Positions 13,055 to 20,286 of a stretch of DNA of 34,392 nt are shown here, one piece after another (the first letter of the stretch is position 1; each line of letters starts with the position of its first letter). The position numbers were made by a program, and so were the translations under genes. The notes beneath the pieces are model-generated. The model searched no databases, was not told the origin of the DNA, and saw only the letters and a list, made by a program, of their open reading frames with translations. Source of the stretch: an uncultured Clostridia bacterium (GTDB lineage Bacteria > Bacillota > Clostridia > Christensenellales > Borkfalkiaceae); contig CANQTD010000001.1 in assembly GCA_947626685.1 (NCBI GenBank), positions 1 through 34,392 on the forward strand, in the 5' to 3' direction.

Positions 13055-14764
13055 ATGAGAAATATTTCGCGCGCGGAGCTGAAAAACGCCTCCGTACCAC
13101 AACTGAAAACTCTCTGCGACGCGCTGAGAGAGGAGATCTTCCGCACCGTTTCGGAGTGCGGCGGGCATCTCGCGTCCAACCTCGGGACCGTGGAACTCAC
13201 GGTCGCGCTTCACCGCGTATTCGATTTCCCCCGCGACAAGATCGTCTTTGACGTCGGGCACCAATGCTATACGCATAAACTGCTCTCGGGGCGGGCGGAG
13301 CTCTTTCACACCCTCAGAAAAGAGGGCGGGCTCTCGGGATTTCCCAAGCGCGAGGAGAGCGAATACGACTGCTACGGCACGGGGCATGCGGGGACGGCCG
13401 TCTCCGCCGCGCTTGGCATCGCAAAGGCGCGCGATCTGAAAGGGGAGGATTTCAACGTGATCGCGCTCGTCGGAGACGGCGCGTTCCAGAACGGCCTCAT
13501 CTTCGAGGCGATGAACAGCGTGCGCCTGCTCCGCTCCAATATCCTCATCCTGCTCAACGACAACGGAATGTCCATTTCGCCCACGCAGGGCGGCACGCAC
13601 GAGATCCTCTCCGAGCTCAAAGACGGCGCGCCCGAGGACGACGTGCGCCTCTTCGAACGGTTCGGACTGCGATACAGCGGCGTCGTAAACGGGAACGACC
13701 TCGACGAGCTCCTTCCCGCGCTCGAAAACGCGCGCGCCGCGCTCCGCCATGAGAGCGTGATCCTGCACGTCGTCACGAAAAAGGGGCAGGGCTATCCGTT
13801 CAGCGAAAACGCGCCCGCCGAGACGCACGGATTCGATCCGAGGCCCGTCACGAGGGCGGAATACCCGTCTGCGCTCGGGGAAGAACTCATCGGACTCGCA
13901 GAAAAGGACGAGCGCGTCGTCGCGATCACCGCAGCCATGACGGACAGCTTAGGCTTGCGCGGCTTCTTCGAAAAATTCCCGCAGCGCGCTTTCGACGTGG
14001 GGATCTGCGAGGAACACGCGTCCGTGCTCGCCGCCGCGCTTGCGGCAGAGGGGATGCGCCCGTACTACGCCATCTACTCCACCTTTTTGCAGAGGGCGTT
14101 CGACGAGATCGTCCACGACGTCTGCGCGCAAAATCTGCCCGTGACGTTCTGCGTCGACCGCGCAGGGATCACGGGAGCGGACGGCGAAACGCATCAAGGC
14201 ATTTTTGACTTGTCATATCTTTCCTTTATCCCCAATCTCACGGTCGCGATCCCGAAGGATATCGGCGAATTCCGCGCGATGATCCGCGCGAGCGCGGACT
14301 ACGGGAAACCGCTTGCCATCCGTTACCCGCGCATGGGCACGGAGGGGAGCGTTGCGCCCTTTGAAATGGGGACTTTTGAGGTTTTACATAGTACTACGTC
14401 AGACATACTTATTCTTGCCGCGGGGGAGAGATGCCTCGAGATCGCAGAAAAGGTGCTGCGCCGCGCGCAGCGGAACGGGTTCGACGCCTCGCTCGTCAAC
14501 GCGCGTTTCCTCAAACCGCTGGATACGAAACTTCTTTCCTCCCGTCCCGAAAAGTATGTCGTGACATTGGAGGACAACGTGCTCGCGGGGGGCTTGGGGG
14601 ACGCCGTCGCGCGTTTTTTGCGCGGGAGCGGCAAAGAAGTTTACTCTTTCGGCTACCGCGACGCGTTCATTCCGCACGGGGAGATCTGTTCGCTCGCTTG
14701 CAAATACGGGCTCGATCCCGACGAGATCTACGCCTGTTTGAAGGAGCTCCATGCGCGCGGATAA
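13055..14764 (+). CDS. dxs: 1-deoxy-D-xylulose-5-phosphate synthase
   Basis: Thiamine diphosphate enzyme joining pyruvate and glyceraldehyde 3-phosphate, the first step of the MEP isoprenoid pathway. 569 residues, somewhat shorter than the usual 600-plus. Visible motifs: SNLGTVELTVALHRVF, VGHQCYTHKLLSGR, the ThDP motif GDGAFQNG...NDN, RAGITGADGETHQGIFDLSYL, and the catalytic Glu in GICEEHASV. The usual NDNEMSIS reads NDNGMSIS here. Residues 446-451 (STTSDI) are encoded by the same 18-mer found in spoIIIAE and stand where a gap-prone strand usually lies. The 3' end overlaps tlyA by 14 bp. Confidence 0.95.
   Translation: MRNISRAELKNASVPQLKTLCDALREEIFRTVSECGGHLASNLGTVELTVALHRVFDFPRDKIVFDVGHQCYTHKLLSGRAELFHTLRKEGGLSGFPKREESEYDCYGTGHAGTAVSAALGIAKARDLKGEDFNVIALVGDGAFQNGLIFEAMNSVRLLRSNILILLNDNGMSISPTQGGTHEILSELKDGAPEDDVRLFERFGLRYSGVVNGNDLDELLPALENARAALRHESVILHVVTKKGQGYPFSENAPAETHGFDPRPVTRAEYPSALGEELIGLAEKDERVVAITAAMTDSLGLRGFFEKFPQRAFDVGICEEHASVLAAALAAEGMRPYYAIYSTFLQRAFDEIVHDVCAQNLPVTFCVDRAGITGADGETHQGIFDLSYLSFIPNLTVAIPKDIGEFRAMIRASADYGKPLAIRYPRMGTEGSVAPFEMGTFEVLHSTTSDILILAAGERCLEIAEKVLRRAQRNGFDASLVNARFLKPLDTKLLSSRPEKYVVTLEDNVLAGGLGDAVARFLRGSGKEVYSFGYRDAFIPHGEICSLACKYGLDPDEIYACLKELHARG
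14382..14410 (+). repeat. Dispersed motif copy 2 (inside dxs)
   Basis: TTTTACAT + AGTACTACGTCAGACATA (14390-14407) + CTT. The 18-mer matches copy 1 exactly and is read in the same frame (S-T-T-S-D-I). Flanking codons GTT TTA CAT and CTT ATT CTT are also AT-rich compared with the rest of dxs. Confidence 0.7.
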
Positions 14765-15527
14765 GTATTTTTCCGGAAAGTTCGGCTCGCGGACGAAGGC
14801 GAAAGAGGCGCTGGACGCGGGCCGCGTGCTTTTTCTCGGAAAGCCCGTCTGCCCGAGCGACGAGATCCGCGGCGGGGAGACGTTCGTCTTTCTCGACGGG
14901 GACGACTTCGTTTCGAACGGCGGAAGAAAGCTCGAGCGGGGCTTGGACGCCTTCCATGCGGACGCGGCGGGCAAAGTGTTTGCCGATCTCGGCGCGTCCA
15001 CGGGCGGGTTCACCGACTGTCTGCTCAGAAGGGGAGCGAAAACCGTTTACTGCGTCGACGTGGGTGAAAGTCTCCTCGACGGCAGGATCGCCGCCGACCC
15101 CCGCGTCGTCGTCATGGACAGGACGAATGCGCGCTATCTCACGCGCGAGAGCTTCAAAGAGTTGCCCGACGGCGTGGTCTCCGATCTGAGTTTCATCTCC
15201 CTCCGCCTCGTTCTTCCCGCCGTCCGTGACATTCTCCGCGAGGGCGGAGAGGCGTTCGTGCTCTTCAAGCCGCAGTTCGAATGCGGCGGCAGGGGGCTCG
15301 GAAAGAGCGGCATTCTGCCCGTGCTCTGCCATCGGGCGCTTCTCGCCGATTTCTATGATTTTTGCACCGCATTGGGACTTGCCCCGCTCGGCGTCGTCAA
15401 CGCGCCCGTTTTCCCCAAAAAAAACGTCGAATACATCGTATGGCTCAAACGGGGAGAAGCTCCGCCGTCAAAAGAGCATTTCTTGCAGGGTTTTGAAAAT
15501 TTTTTGAAAACGTACCAAAAAATATAA
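14751..15527 (+). CDS. tlyA: TlyA-family rRNA (cytidine-2'-O)-methyltransferase / hemolysin-like protein
   Basis: 258 residues: an N-terminal S4 RNA-binding domain (MRADKYFSGKFGSRTKAKEALDAGRVLFLGK) and an FtsJ-type SAM-dependent methyltransferase domain with FADLGASTGGFTDCLLRRGAKTVYCVDVG and SDLSFISLRLVLPAV. Characterised TlyA methylates 16S and 23S rRNA cytidines, affecting capreomycin sensitivity. The order dxs-tlyA-nadK-argR-recN is conserved in Clostridia, which supports the call. The start overlaps dxs. Confidence 0.93.
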   Translation: MRADKYFSGKFGSRTKAKEALDAGRVLFLGKPVCPSDEIRGGETFVFLDGDDFVSNGGRKLERGLDAFHADAAGKVFADLGASTGGFTDCLLRRGAKTVYCVDVGESLLDGRIAADPRVVVMDRTNARYLTRESFKELPDGVVSDLSFISLRLVLPAVRDILREGGEAFVLFKPQFECGGRGLGKSGILPVLCHRALLADFYDFCTALGLAPLGVVNAPVFPKKNVEYIVWLKRGEAPPSKEHFLQGFENFLKTYQKI

Positions 15528-15535
15528 GAAAATAC

Positions 15536-15564
15536 TTGCATTTATTCATAAATTGCTTTATAAT
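15536..15564 (+). promoter_or_regulatory. Sigma-A promoter of nadK-argR-recN
   Basis: TTGCAT (15536-15541), 17-bp spacer, TATAAT (15559-15564), only 11 nt before the nadK ATG. The predicted leader is about 3 nt and has no Shine-Dalgarno. Confidence 0.75.
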
Positions 15565-15574
15565 AGATTCCGTT

Positions 15575-16366
15575 ATGCATATCGGGATCTTTTACAACCG
15601 CGATCAGATCGGCGAAGAAGTCGTCTCCGGAATCGGGAACATGTTGACCGAGAGGGGAGCCGGCCTCGCCGTTTTTTCTACGCCCGAAAGCATTTCCGCC
15701 TGCCACCGCCTGCTCGTTCTCGGAGGGGACGGGACGATGCTTCATGCCGCGAAACGCGCTTCGGAGCTCGGCGTTCCGCTCGTGGGGGTCAACTTCGGCC
15801 GTCTCGGATTTCTCACCGAATTTGAGCGGGAGGAATGCGCCTCCGCCGTCTCGTTCATTCTCTCCGAAAAGTGCGACGCGGTCGAGCGCACGATGCTCGA
15901 AGCGGAGTGCGGCGGCGTGAAATACCGCTGTCTCAACGAGCTCGCGCTCCTGCGCGCGGTCACGCCCGCACACGCCAACCGCGTACAGGCGATCTCGGTC
16001 ACGTTCGGGGGGAGCTCTTCGCGGGAATTTGCGGCGGACGGGCTGATCGTCGCGACGCCGACGGGTTCGACCGCCCATTCCCTTTCGGCGGGAGGGAGCA
16101 TTCTGATGCCCGACTGCAAGGCCTTCACCCTCACGCCCGTGTGCGCGTGTTCCATGCGCGCGAGGCCGATCGTCTTTTCCGATTCGGCCGTGCTCGATTT
16201 CTCCGTCGCGGCGGGGGATTCGTACATGGCGTACGGTGACGGGGAATTTTTGGGCGAGATCGGGGAAAAGGACGCGCTTACCGTGAGAAAAGCGGAGCGG
16301 ACCGCGCTCTTTTTGACGCGGGACAAAAACGGTTTCTTCCCGCGGCTCGCAAAGAAGATCAACTGA
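15575..16366 (+). CDS. nadK: NAD kinase
   Basis: Makes NADP from NAD and ATP or polyphosphate. The ATG at 15575 gives 263 residues. The GGDGTMLHAAK motif, the NFGRLGFLTEF segment and PTGSTAHSLSAGGSILMPD are diagnostic of NAD kinases. A TTG 39 bp upstream lies within the promoter -35 box and cannot be the start. Predicted leaderless or near-leaderless mRNA. It heads an operon with argR and recN. Confidence 0.95.
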   Translation: MHIGIFYNRDQIGEEVVSGIGNMLTERGAGLAVFSTPESISACHRLLVLGGDGTMLHAAKRASELGVPLVGVNFGRLGFLTEFEREECASAVSFILSEKCDAVERTMLEAECGGVKYRCLNELALLRAVTPAHANRVQAISVTFGGSSSREFAADGLIVATPTGSTAHSLSAGGSILMPDCKAFTLTPVCACSMRARPIVFSDSAVLDFSVAAGDSYMAYGDGEFLGEIGEKDALTVRKAERTALFLTRDKNGFFPRLAKKIN

Positions 16367-16391
16367 AAAACAAAAGGGAGAATATGAAATT

Positions 16392-16847
16392 ATGCTGAGA
16401 AACGCACGCCACCAGAGGATCCTCGAGATCATCGCGGAAAAGGAAGTGGAGACGCAGGAAGAACTGTGCGAAGAACTTGCCGCAAGCAGTTTTTCCGTCA
16501 CGCAGGCGACCGTCTCGCGCGACATCAAGGAACTCCGTCTCTTCAAGGTGAAAGGCTCGAAAAAACGCTTCCGCTATGCCTCCGTCAGTGAAACGGAGAG
16601 CGGGATCTCCGACAAGATGCGCTCGCTCTTCGTCACCTGCGTGGAGCACATCACCCCCGTCGGCAATCTCATCGTCATCCGTACGCTCAACGGCAACGGG
16701 GCCAACGCGGGCGTGGTCATCGACCATCTGAATTATCCCGAGGTCGTCGGCACCATTTCGGGCGACGACACCGTCCTCGTCATCTGCGAAAACAACGCCG
16801 ACGCCCATGCGGTCGTCGGAAAACTCGAAACGATCGTAAAGGGTTGA
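16392..16847 (+). CDS. argR: Arginine repressor ArgR
   Basis: Hexameric arginine-responsive regulator. 151 residues: an N-terminal winged-helix domain (RHQRILEIIAEKEVETQEELCEELAASSFSVTQATVSRDIKELRL) and the C-terminal oligomerisation and arginine-binding domain (RTLNGNGANAGVVIDHLNYPEVVGTISGDDTVLVIC). Shine-Dalgarno AGGGAG lies 11 nt upstream. A four-codon ATG-TGA reading frame (16384-16398) overlaps the start. ArgR also often sits beside recN in Bacillota, as here (1-nt gap). Confidence 0.95.
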   Translation: MLRNARHQRILEIIAEKEVETQEELCEELAASSFSVTQATVSRDIKELRLFKVKGSKKRFRYASVSETESGISDKMRSLFVTCVEHITPVGNLIVIRTLNGNGANAGVVIDHLNYPEVVGTISGDDTVLVICENNADAHAVVGKLETIVKG

Positions 16848-16848
16848 T

Positions 16849-18540
16849 ATGCTCAAAAGGCTCACGATCCAAAACGTCGCCCTCATCGACCACGCCGAAC
16901 TCGAACTCTCGGAGGGGCTGAATATCCTGACGGGCGAGACGGGCGCGGGCAAGTCGGTGATCCTCGATTCCATCGACTTTGTGCTCGGCGCAAAAGCGGA
17001 CAGGGGAATGGTCCGCACGGGAACGGACGCATGCACGGTGCGCGCCGAATTTACGTCTACGGAAGAGATCGGCAAGATCCTTGCGGAATATGATATCGAA
17101 CCCGACGAGACGCTCGTGATCTCGCGGAAGCTCACGGCAGACGGAAGGGGAAGCCTCAAACTCAACGGGTGCAGCGTCACCGCGGCAATGCTGCGGCGCG
17201 TCACCTCCCTTCTCGTGGACGTCCACGGGCAGAGCGAGCACTTCTTCCTTCTCAAAGAGAGCAACCAGCTCAAACTTCTCGACGGGATCGCGGGCGCGCG
17301 CGTCGCTGAAAAGAAGGCGGACGTGCAGAAGCTGCTCGCGCAGAGAAAAGCTATTCTCGCATCGCTCCAACTCCTCGGCGGCGATGAGGGCATGCGCAGC
17401 CGCAGGATGGACATTCTCAACTACCAGATCGAGGAGATCGAGAGGGCGGATCTCAAAGAGGGGGAAGAGGAAGAGTTCCGCGCCCTTCAGACGAGATACC
17501 GCAATGCCGAGCGCATACGGAGCGGGCTGGAGACGGCGCGCGGCTGTCTGCTCTCGGACGGGGGCGGGACGGACGCCCTGCTCGAAGCGCAGCGTTCTCT
17601 TTCCTCTGCGGCGAAATACGAGGCGGCCTGCGGGGAACTTGCCGCGCGGCTCGAAGATCTCTCTTCGGAACTGTCGGACATCGCCGCCTCCGTGGAATCC
17701 CTTCTCGACGGGATGGAATTCGACGAGAGGGACGCCGAACGCGTGGAAAACCGCCTCGAAGAGTGGAAAACGCTCAAAAAGAAGTACGGCAACAGCTACG
17801 CGGAGATCGCCGCTTTCCTCCAAAAAGCCCGCGGGGAATACGAAATGCTTGCGGACAGCGGCGAACGCTACGAAAAGCTCTCGGCGGAGCTGGAAAAGAC
17901 GGACGACGCGCTCTTTACCGCATGTCTCGCCCTCACCGAGGCGCGCAGGGAGAGTGCGGAAGGGTTCACTTCCCGCGTGGTAGAAGAATTAAAGACGCTC
18001 AATATCCCGTCCGCAAAGTTCGAAGTGGAATTTGAGCCCTACGGCCGCGGGGACGTAGGACGGGCGACGGGCGAAGGCTTGGGCGGGGTACGCTTCCTCT
18101 TTTCCGCCAATGCGGGCGAACCGCCCAAAGAGCTCGGAAAGATCATCAGCGGCGGTGAAATGAGCAGATTCATGCTCGCCGTGAAAGCCCAACTCTCCTT
18201 CGGCGGCGGTCCCGCGACGTATATCTTCGACGAGATCGACGCAGGGATCGGCGGAAAGACGGCGCGCGTCGTTGCGGAAAAATTCGCAAAGATCGCAAAG
18301 AATGCGCAGATCATCGCCGTCACCCATTTGGCGCAGGTCGCGGCCTTTTCGGACAGAAGTTTTTCCATCGAAAAGCACGAGGAGAACGGCAAAACGTTCA
18401 CCCGCATCCGCGAGCTCGAAGGGGAGGAACGGCTCCGAGAGATCGCGCGGCTCATAGGGGGCGACCCGGGGAGCGCGAACGTGGCCGGGCACGCGCGGGA
18501 TCTGCTCGCTGGAGCGGAAAAATACAAAAACTCCCTGTGA
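16849..18540 (+). CDS. recN: DNA repair protein RecN
   Basis: SMC-like ATPase that gathers broken DNA ends early in double-strand break repair. 563 residues. Walker A GETGAGKSV (residues 29-37) lies in an N-terminal ABC half. About 150-340 is a long charged coiled coil. The C-terminal half has the signature ISGGEMSRFMLAVKAQLS, Walker B YIFDEIDAGIGGKTA and the VTHLAQVAA motif. No LexA-like box is visible before it; it is read through from nadK-argR. Confidence 0.96.
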   Translation: MLKRLTIQNVALIDHAELELSEGLNILTGETGAGKSVILDSIDFVLGAKADRGMVRTGTDACTVRAEFTSTEEIGKILAEYDIEPDETLVISRKLTADGRGSLKLNGCSVTAAMLRRVTSLLVDVHGQSEHFFLLKESNQLKLLDGIAGARVAEKKADVQKLLAQRKAILASLQLLGGDEGMRSRRMDILNYQIEEIERADLKEGEEEEFRALQTRYRNAERIRSGLETARGCLLSDGGGTDALLEAQRSLSSAAKYEAACGELAARLEDLSSELSDIAASVESLLDGMEFDERDAERVENRLEEWKTLKKKYGNSYAEIAAFLQKARGEYEMLADSGERYEKLSAELEKTDDALFTACLALTEARRESAEGFTSRVVEELKTLNIPSAKFEVEFEPYGRGDVGRATGEGLGGVRFLFSANAGEPPKELGKIISGGEMSRFMLAVKAQLSFGGGPATYIFDEIDAGIGGKTARVVAEKFAKIAKNAQIIAVTHLAQVAAFSDRSFSIEKHEENGKTFTRIRELEGEERLREIARLIGGDPGSANVAGHARDLLAGAEKYKNSL

Positions 18541-18556
18541 CCGCATTCCCGAAAAC

Positions 18557-18586
18557 CGAATAGAAATTTTCGGCTTACGCAAATTA
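18557..18586 (+). promoter_or_regulatory. Possible forespore (sigma-F/G-like) promoter of spoIVB
   Basis: CGAATA (18557-18562), 17-bp spacer, CAAATTA (18580-18586) resembles the sigma-G pattern TGAATA-N17-CATACTA. B. subtilis spoIVB is known to be forespore expressed. A 7-bp hairpin CCGAAAA/TTTTCGG (18549-18555/18567-18573) overlaps it and could be the weak end of recN. Confidence 0.4.
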
Positions 18587-18608
18587 GCTTCTGTGTACGG
18601 AGGTTTTC

Positions 18609-19628
18609 ATGCGTAGGCTGAAATTTTTTATTGCCGCTTTTTCCGCGCTCGCGCTCTTTCTCTTTCTCGGGGGGAATTTCTCTCCCGTCTCCGCAAGCGC
18701 AGCGGGCGCAAAGGAATATTACATCGGGGGCATGACGGCGGGGTTCATGCTCTCTGCGGAGGGAACGGAGATCATCGGGCTCTCCGAGGTCTCTTCGGAG
18801 GACGGCCTGCACCGTCCCGCCGAGGACGCGGGCATCCGCATCGGCGATACGATCGTCGCAGCGGACGGCATCAGGATCCGTACGATCGCCGACCTCAACG
18901 CCGCACTGGAACGGAGCGGGGGAGCATGCGTAAAACTCACGGTCAGGCGCAAGGGGGACACCGCCGAGATCGAGATCACGCCCGCCAAAGACAGGAAAAC
19001 GGGAAAATATAAGATAGGCGTGCTCATCCGCGACACGCTCGCGGGGATCGGCACCGTCACCTATATCGAAAAGGACACCTTCCGCTTCGGCGCGCTCGGG
19101 CACGGCGTATGCGACGAAAACAAAAATTCTCTCGGGATCGCCGACCCGAAAGTGTATCTGTGCAGCGTGATCGGCGTCAACAGGGGCGTCCGAGGAAAGG
19201 CGGGAGAACTGCGCGGCCTGTTCATGAACGAAAGCTCCATCGGCTCCGCCGAATGCGTGCGCGATACGGGGCTATACGGAACATTTGAAAAGGACTACGA
19301 TTTTTCGCGCTCCGAGCTCGTCGAGGCCGCGCCGCTTTCGGAGGCGACGATCGGCAAGGCGATCATCTATTCGACCGTGGACGGGACGTGCCCGCAAAAG
19401 TATGAGATCTGCATCGCCAAAGTCGACGAAGGGAACCGCGAAAACAAGAACTTCGTGATCAAGGTGACGGACGAGCGCCTTCTCGCCGAAACGGGAGGGA
19501 TCGTGCAGGGCATGAGCGGGAGCCCGATCGTACAGAACGGAAAACTCATCGGCGCAGTCACCCACGTTTTCCTCAACGATCCCACGCGCGGATACGGCAT
19601 CGGCATCGAGAAGATGCTCGAGGAATAG
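18609..19628 (+). CDS. spoIVB: SpoIVB serine peptidase
   Basis: Forespore-secreted S55 peptidase that cleaves SpoIVFA and so triggers pro-sigma-K processing. 339 residues: a signal anchor (LKFFIAAFSALALFLFLGG), a PDZ domain (about 55-125, with PAEDAGIRIGDTIVAADG), and the peptidase domain with catalytic His in GALGHGV (His165) and the serine motif GMSGSP (301-306). GGAGGT Shine-Dalgarno lies about 6 nt before the ATG. spo0A, which normally follows spoIVB, is not here; a spoIIM-like gene follows instead. Confidence 0.95.
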   Translation: MRRLKFFIAAFSALALFLFLGGNFSPVSASAAGAKEYYIGGMTAGFMLSAEGTEIIGLSEVSSEDGLHRPAEDAGIRIGDTIVAADGIRIRTIADLNAALERSGGACVKLTVRRKGDTAEIEITPAKDRKTGKYKIGVLIRDTLAGIGTVTYIEKDTFRFGALGHGVCDENKNSLGIADPKVYLCSVIGVNRGVRGKAGELRGLFMNESSIGSAECVRDTGLYGTFEKDYDFSRSELVEAAPLSEATIGKAIIYSTVDGTCPQKYEICIAKVDEGNRENKNFVIKVTDERLLAETGGIVQGMSGSPIVQNGKLIGAVTHVFLNDPTRGYGIGIEKMLEE

Positions 19629-19652
19629 GACAACTCCGGCGGCTCATATCAT
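19625..19652 (+). promoter_or_regulatory. Sigma-E-type promoter of the spoIIM-like gene
   Basis: ATA (19625-19627, overlapping the spoIVB stop), 17-bp spacer, CATATCAT (19645-19652), fitting the sigma-E pattern. It ends 7 nt before the ATG at 19659. B. subtilis spoIIM is sigma-E dependent, which agrees. The -10 box is part of the 5' arm of the terminator hairpin below. Confidence 0.55.
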
Positions 19653-19677
19653 GGTGATATGAGCCTGTTTTTTATTC
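19641..19677 (+). terminator. spoIVB terminator overlapping the next promoter and start codon
   Basis: GGCTCATATCA (19641-19651) and TGATATGAGCC (19655-19665) form a perfect 11-bp stem with a 3-nt loop, followed by TGTTTTTTATT. This is a good intrinsic terminator. The ATG of the downstream gene (19659-19661) lies in its 3' arm. Confidence 0.75.
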
Positions 19678-20255
19678 GGGACACCCTCGAACGGTGCATG
19701 GAACGCAAGAAAACGCTGCTCATCTTCTGCGGGATCTATCTGGTCGGCGCGATCCTCGGGATGTGCTTCATAAAGACGCCCGCCGTCTACGAATACCATG
19801 TCACGCTCTGCGCGCGGTACGTCGACCGCGTGTGTTTTTCCGACCGCAACGTCTTTCTCATCTTTCTCGAACGGAGCTGCGGCTACGCGCTCCTGCTCGC
19901 CGTCGTCCTCCTTTCGGGGATGCACTTCGCCGCGCTCATCATCCCGCCCGGGATCCTCATCTACCGGGCCTACACGATGGGGGGAAGCCTGCTCATCCTC
20001 TTCTCCGTGTACCGTGCGACGGGGGCTCTGGTCGCCCTCGTGCTCTATCTTCCCGTCCATCTGCTCATCGACGCCGTTCTGCTCGCGGCGATGGCCGTCT
20101 CATGCGGGAGAGCGACAAAGTTCACGTTCTGCAGATCGGACTTTGCGGTGCTCGGCGCGGACTTTGTGACGTTTTTCCTCATCATTCTCGCCGTTTGTCT
20201 GCTCGAGACCATCCTTCTGCTCACCGTCTTTCATCCGATCGGCACGATCATCTGA
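19659..20255 (+). CDS. SpoIIM-like membrane protein
   Basis: 198-residue polytopic membrane protein with about five hydrophobic segments (LLIFCGIYLVGAILGMCFI, CGYALLLAVVLLSGMHFAALIIPPGILI, LVALVLYLPVHLLIDAVLLAAMAV, FVTFFLIILAVCLLETILLLTVF). Size, topology and position next to spoIVB and dacF suggest stage II sporulation protein M, part of the peptidoglycan-remodelling engulfment complex in Bacillus. The match is by layout rather than strong motifs. The sigma-E-like promoter supports a sporulation role. The start at 19659 is inside a terminator; an in-frame ATG at 19698 (MERKKTLLIF) is an alternative. Confidence 0.65.
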   Translation: MSLFFIRDTLERCMERKKTLLIFCGIYLVGAILGMCFIKTPAVYEYHVTLCARYVDRVCFSDRNVFLIFLERSCGYALLLAVVLLSGMHFAALIIPPGILIYRAYTMGGSLLILFSVYRATGALVALVLYLPVHLLIDAVLLAAMAVSCGRATKFTFCRSDFAVLGADFVTFFLIILAVCLLETILLLTVFHPIGTII

Positions 20256-20280
20256 TAATTTCGAAAATATCGCGCATACT
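20253..20280 (+). promoter_or_regulatory. Sporulation-type promoter of dacF
   Basis: TGATAA (20253-20258), 16-bp spacer, CATACT (20275-20280), 7 nt before the ATG. It resembles sigma-G or sigma-E sites. dacF in Bacillus is forespore expressed (sigma-F/G). Which factor reads this one cannot be told by eye. Confidence 0.5.
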
Positions 20281-20286
20281 GCGGGT

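Noticed and set aside
12202-14764. Possible frameshift or insertion damage in dxs because of the AT-rich 18-mer
   Set aside because: The motif keeps the frame, and conserved blocks continue on both sides up to the normal C-terminus.
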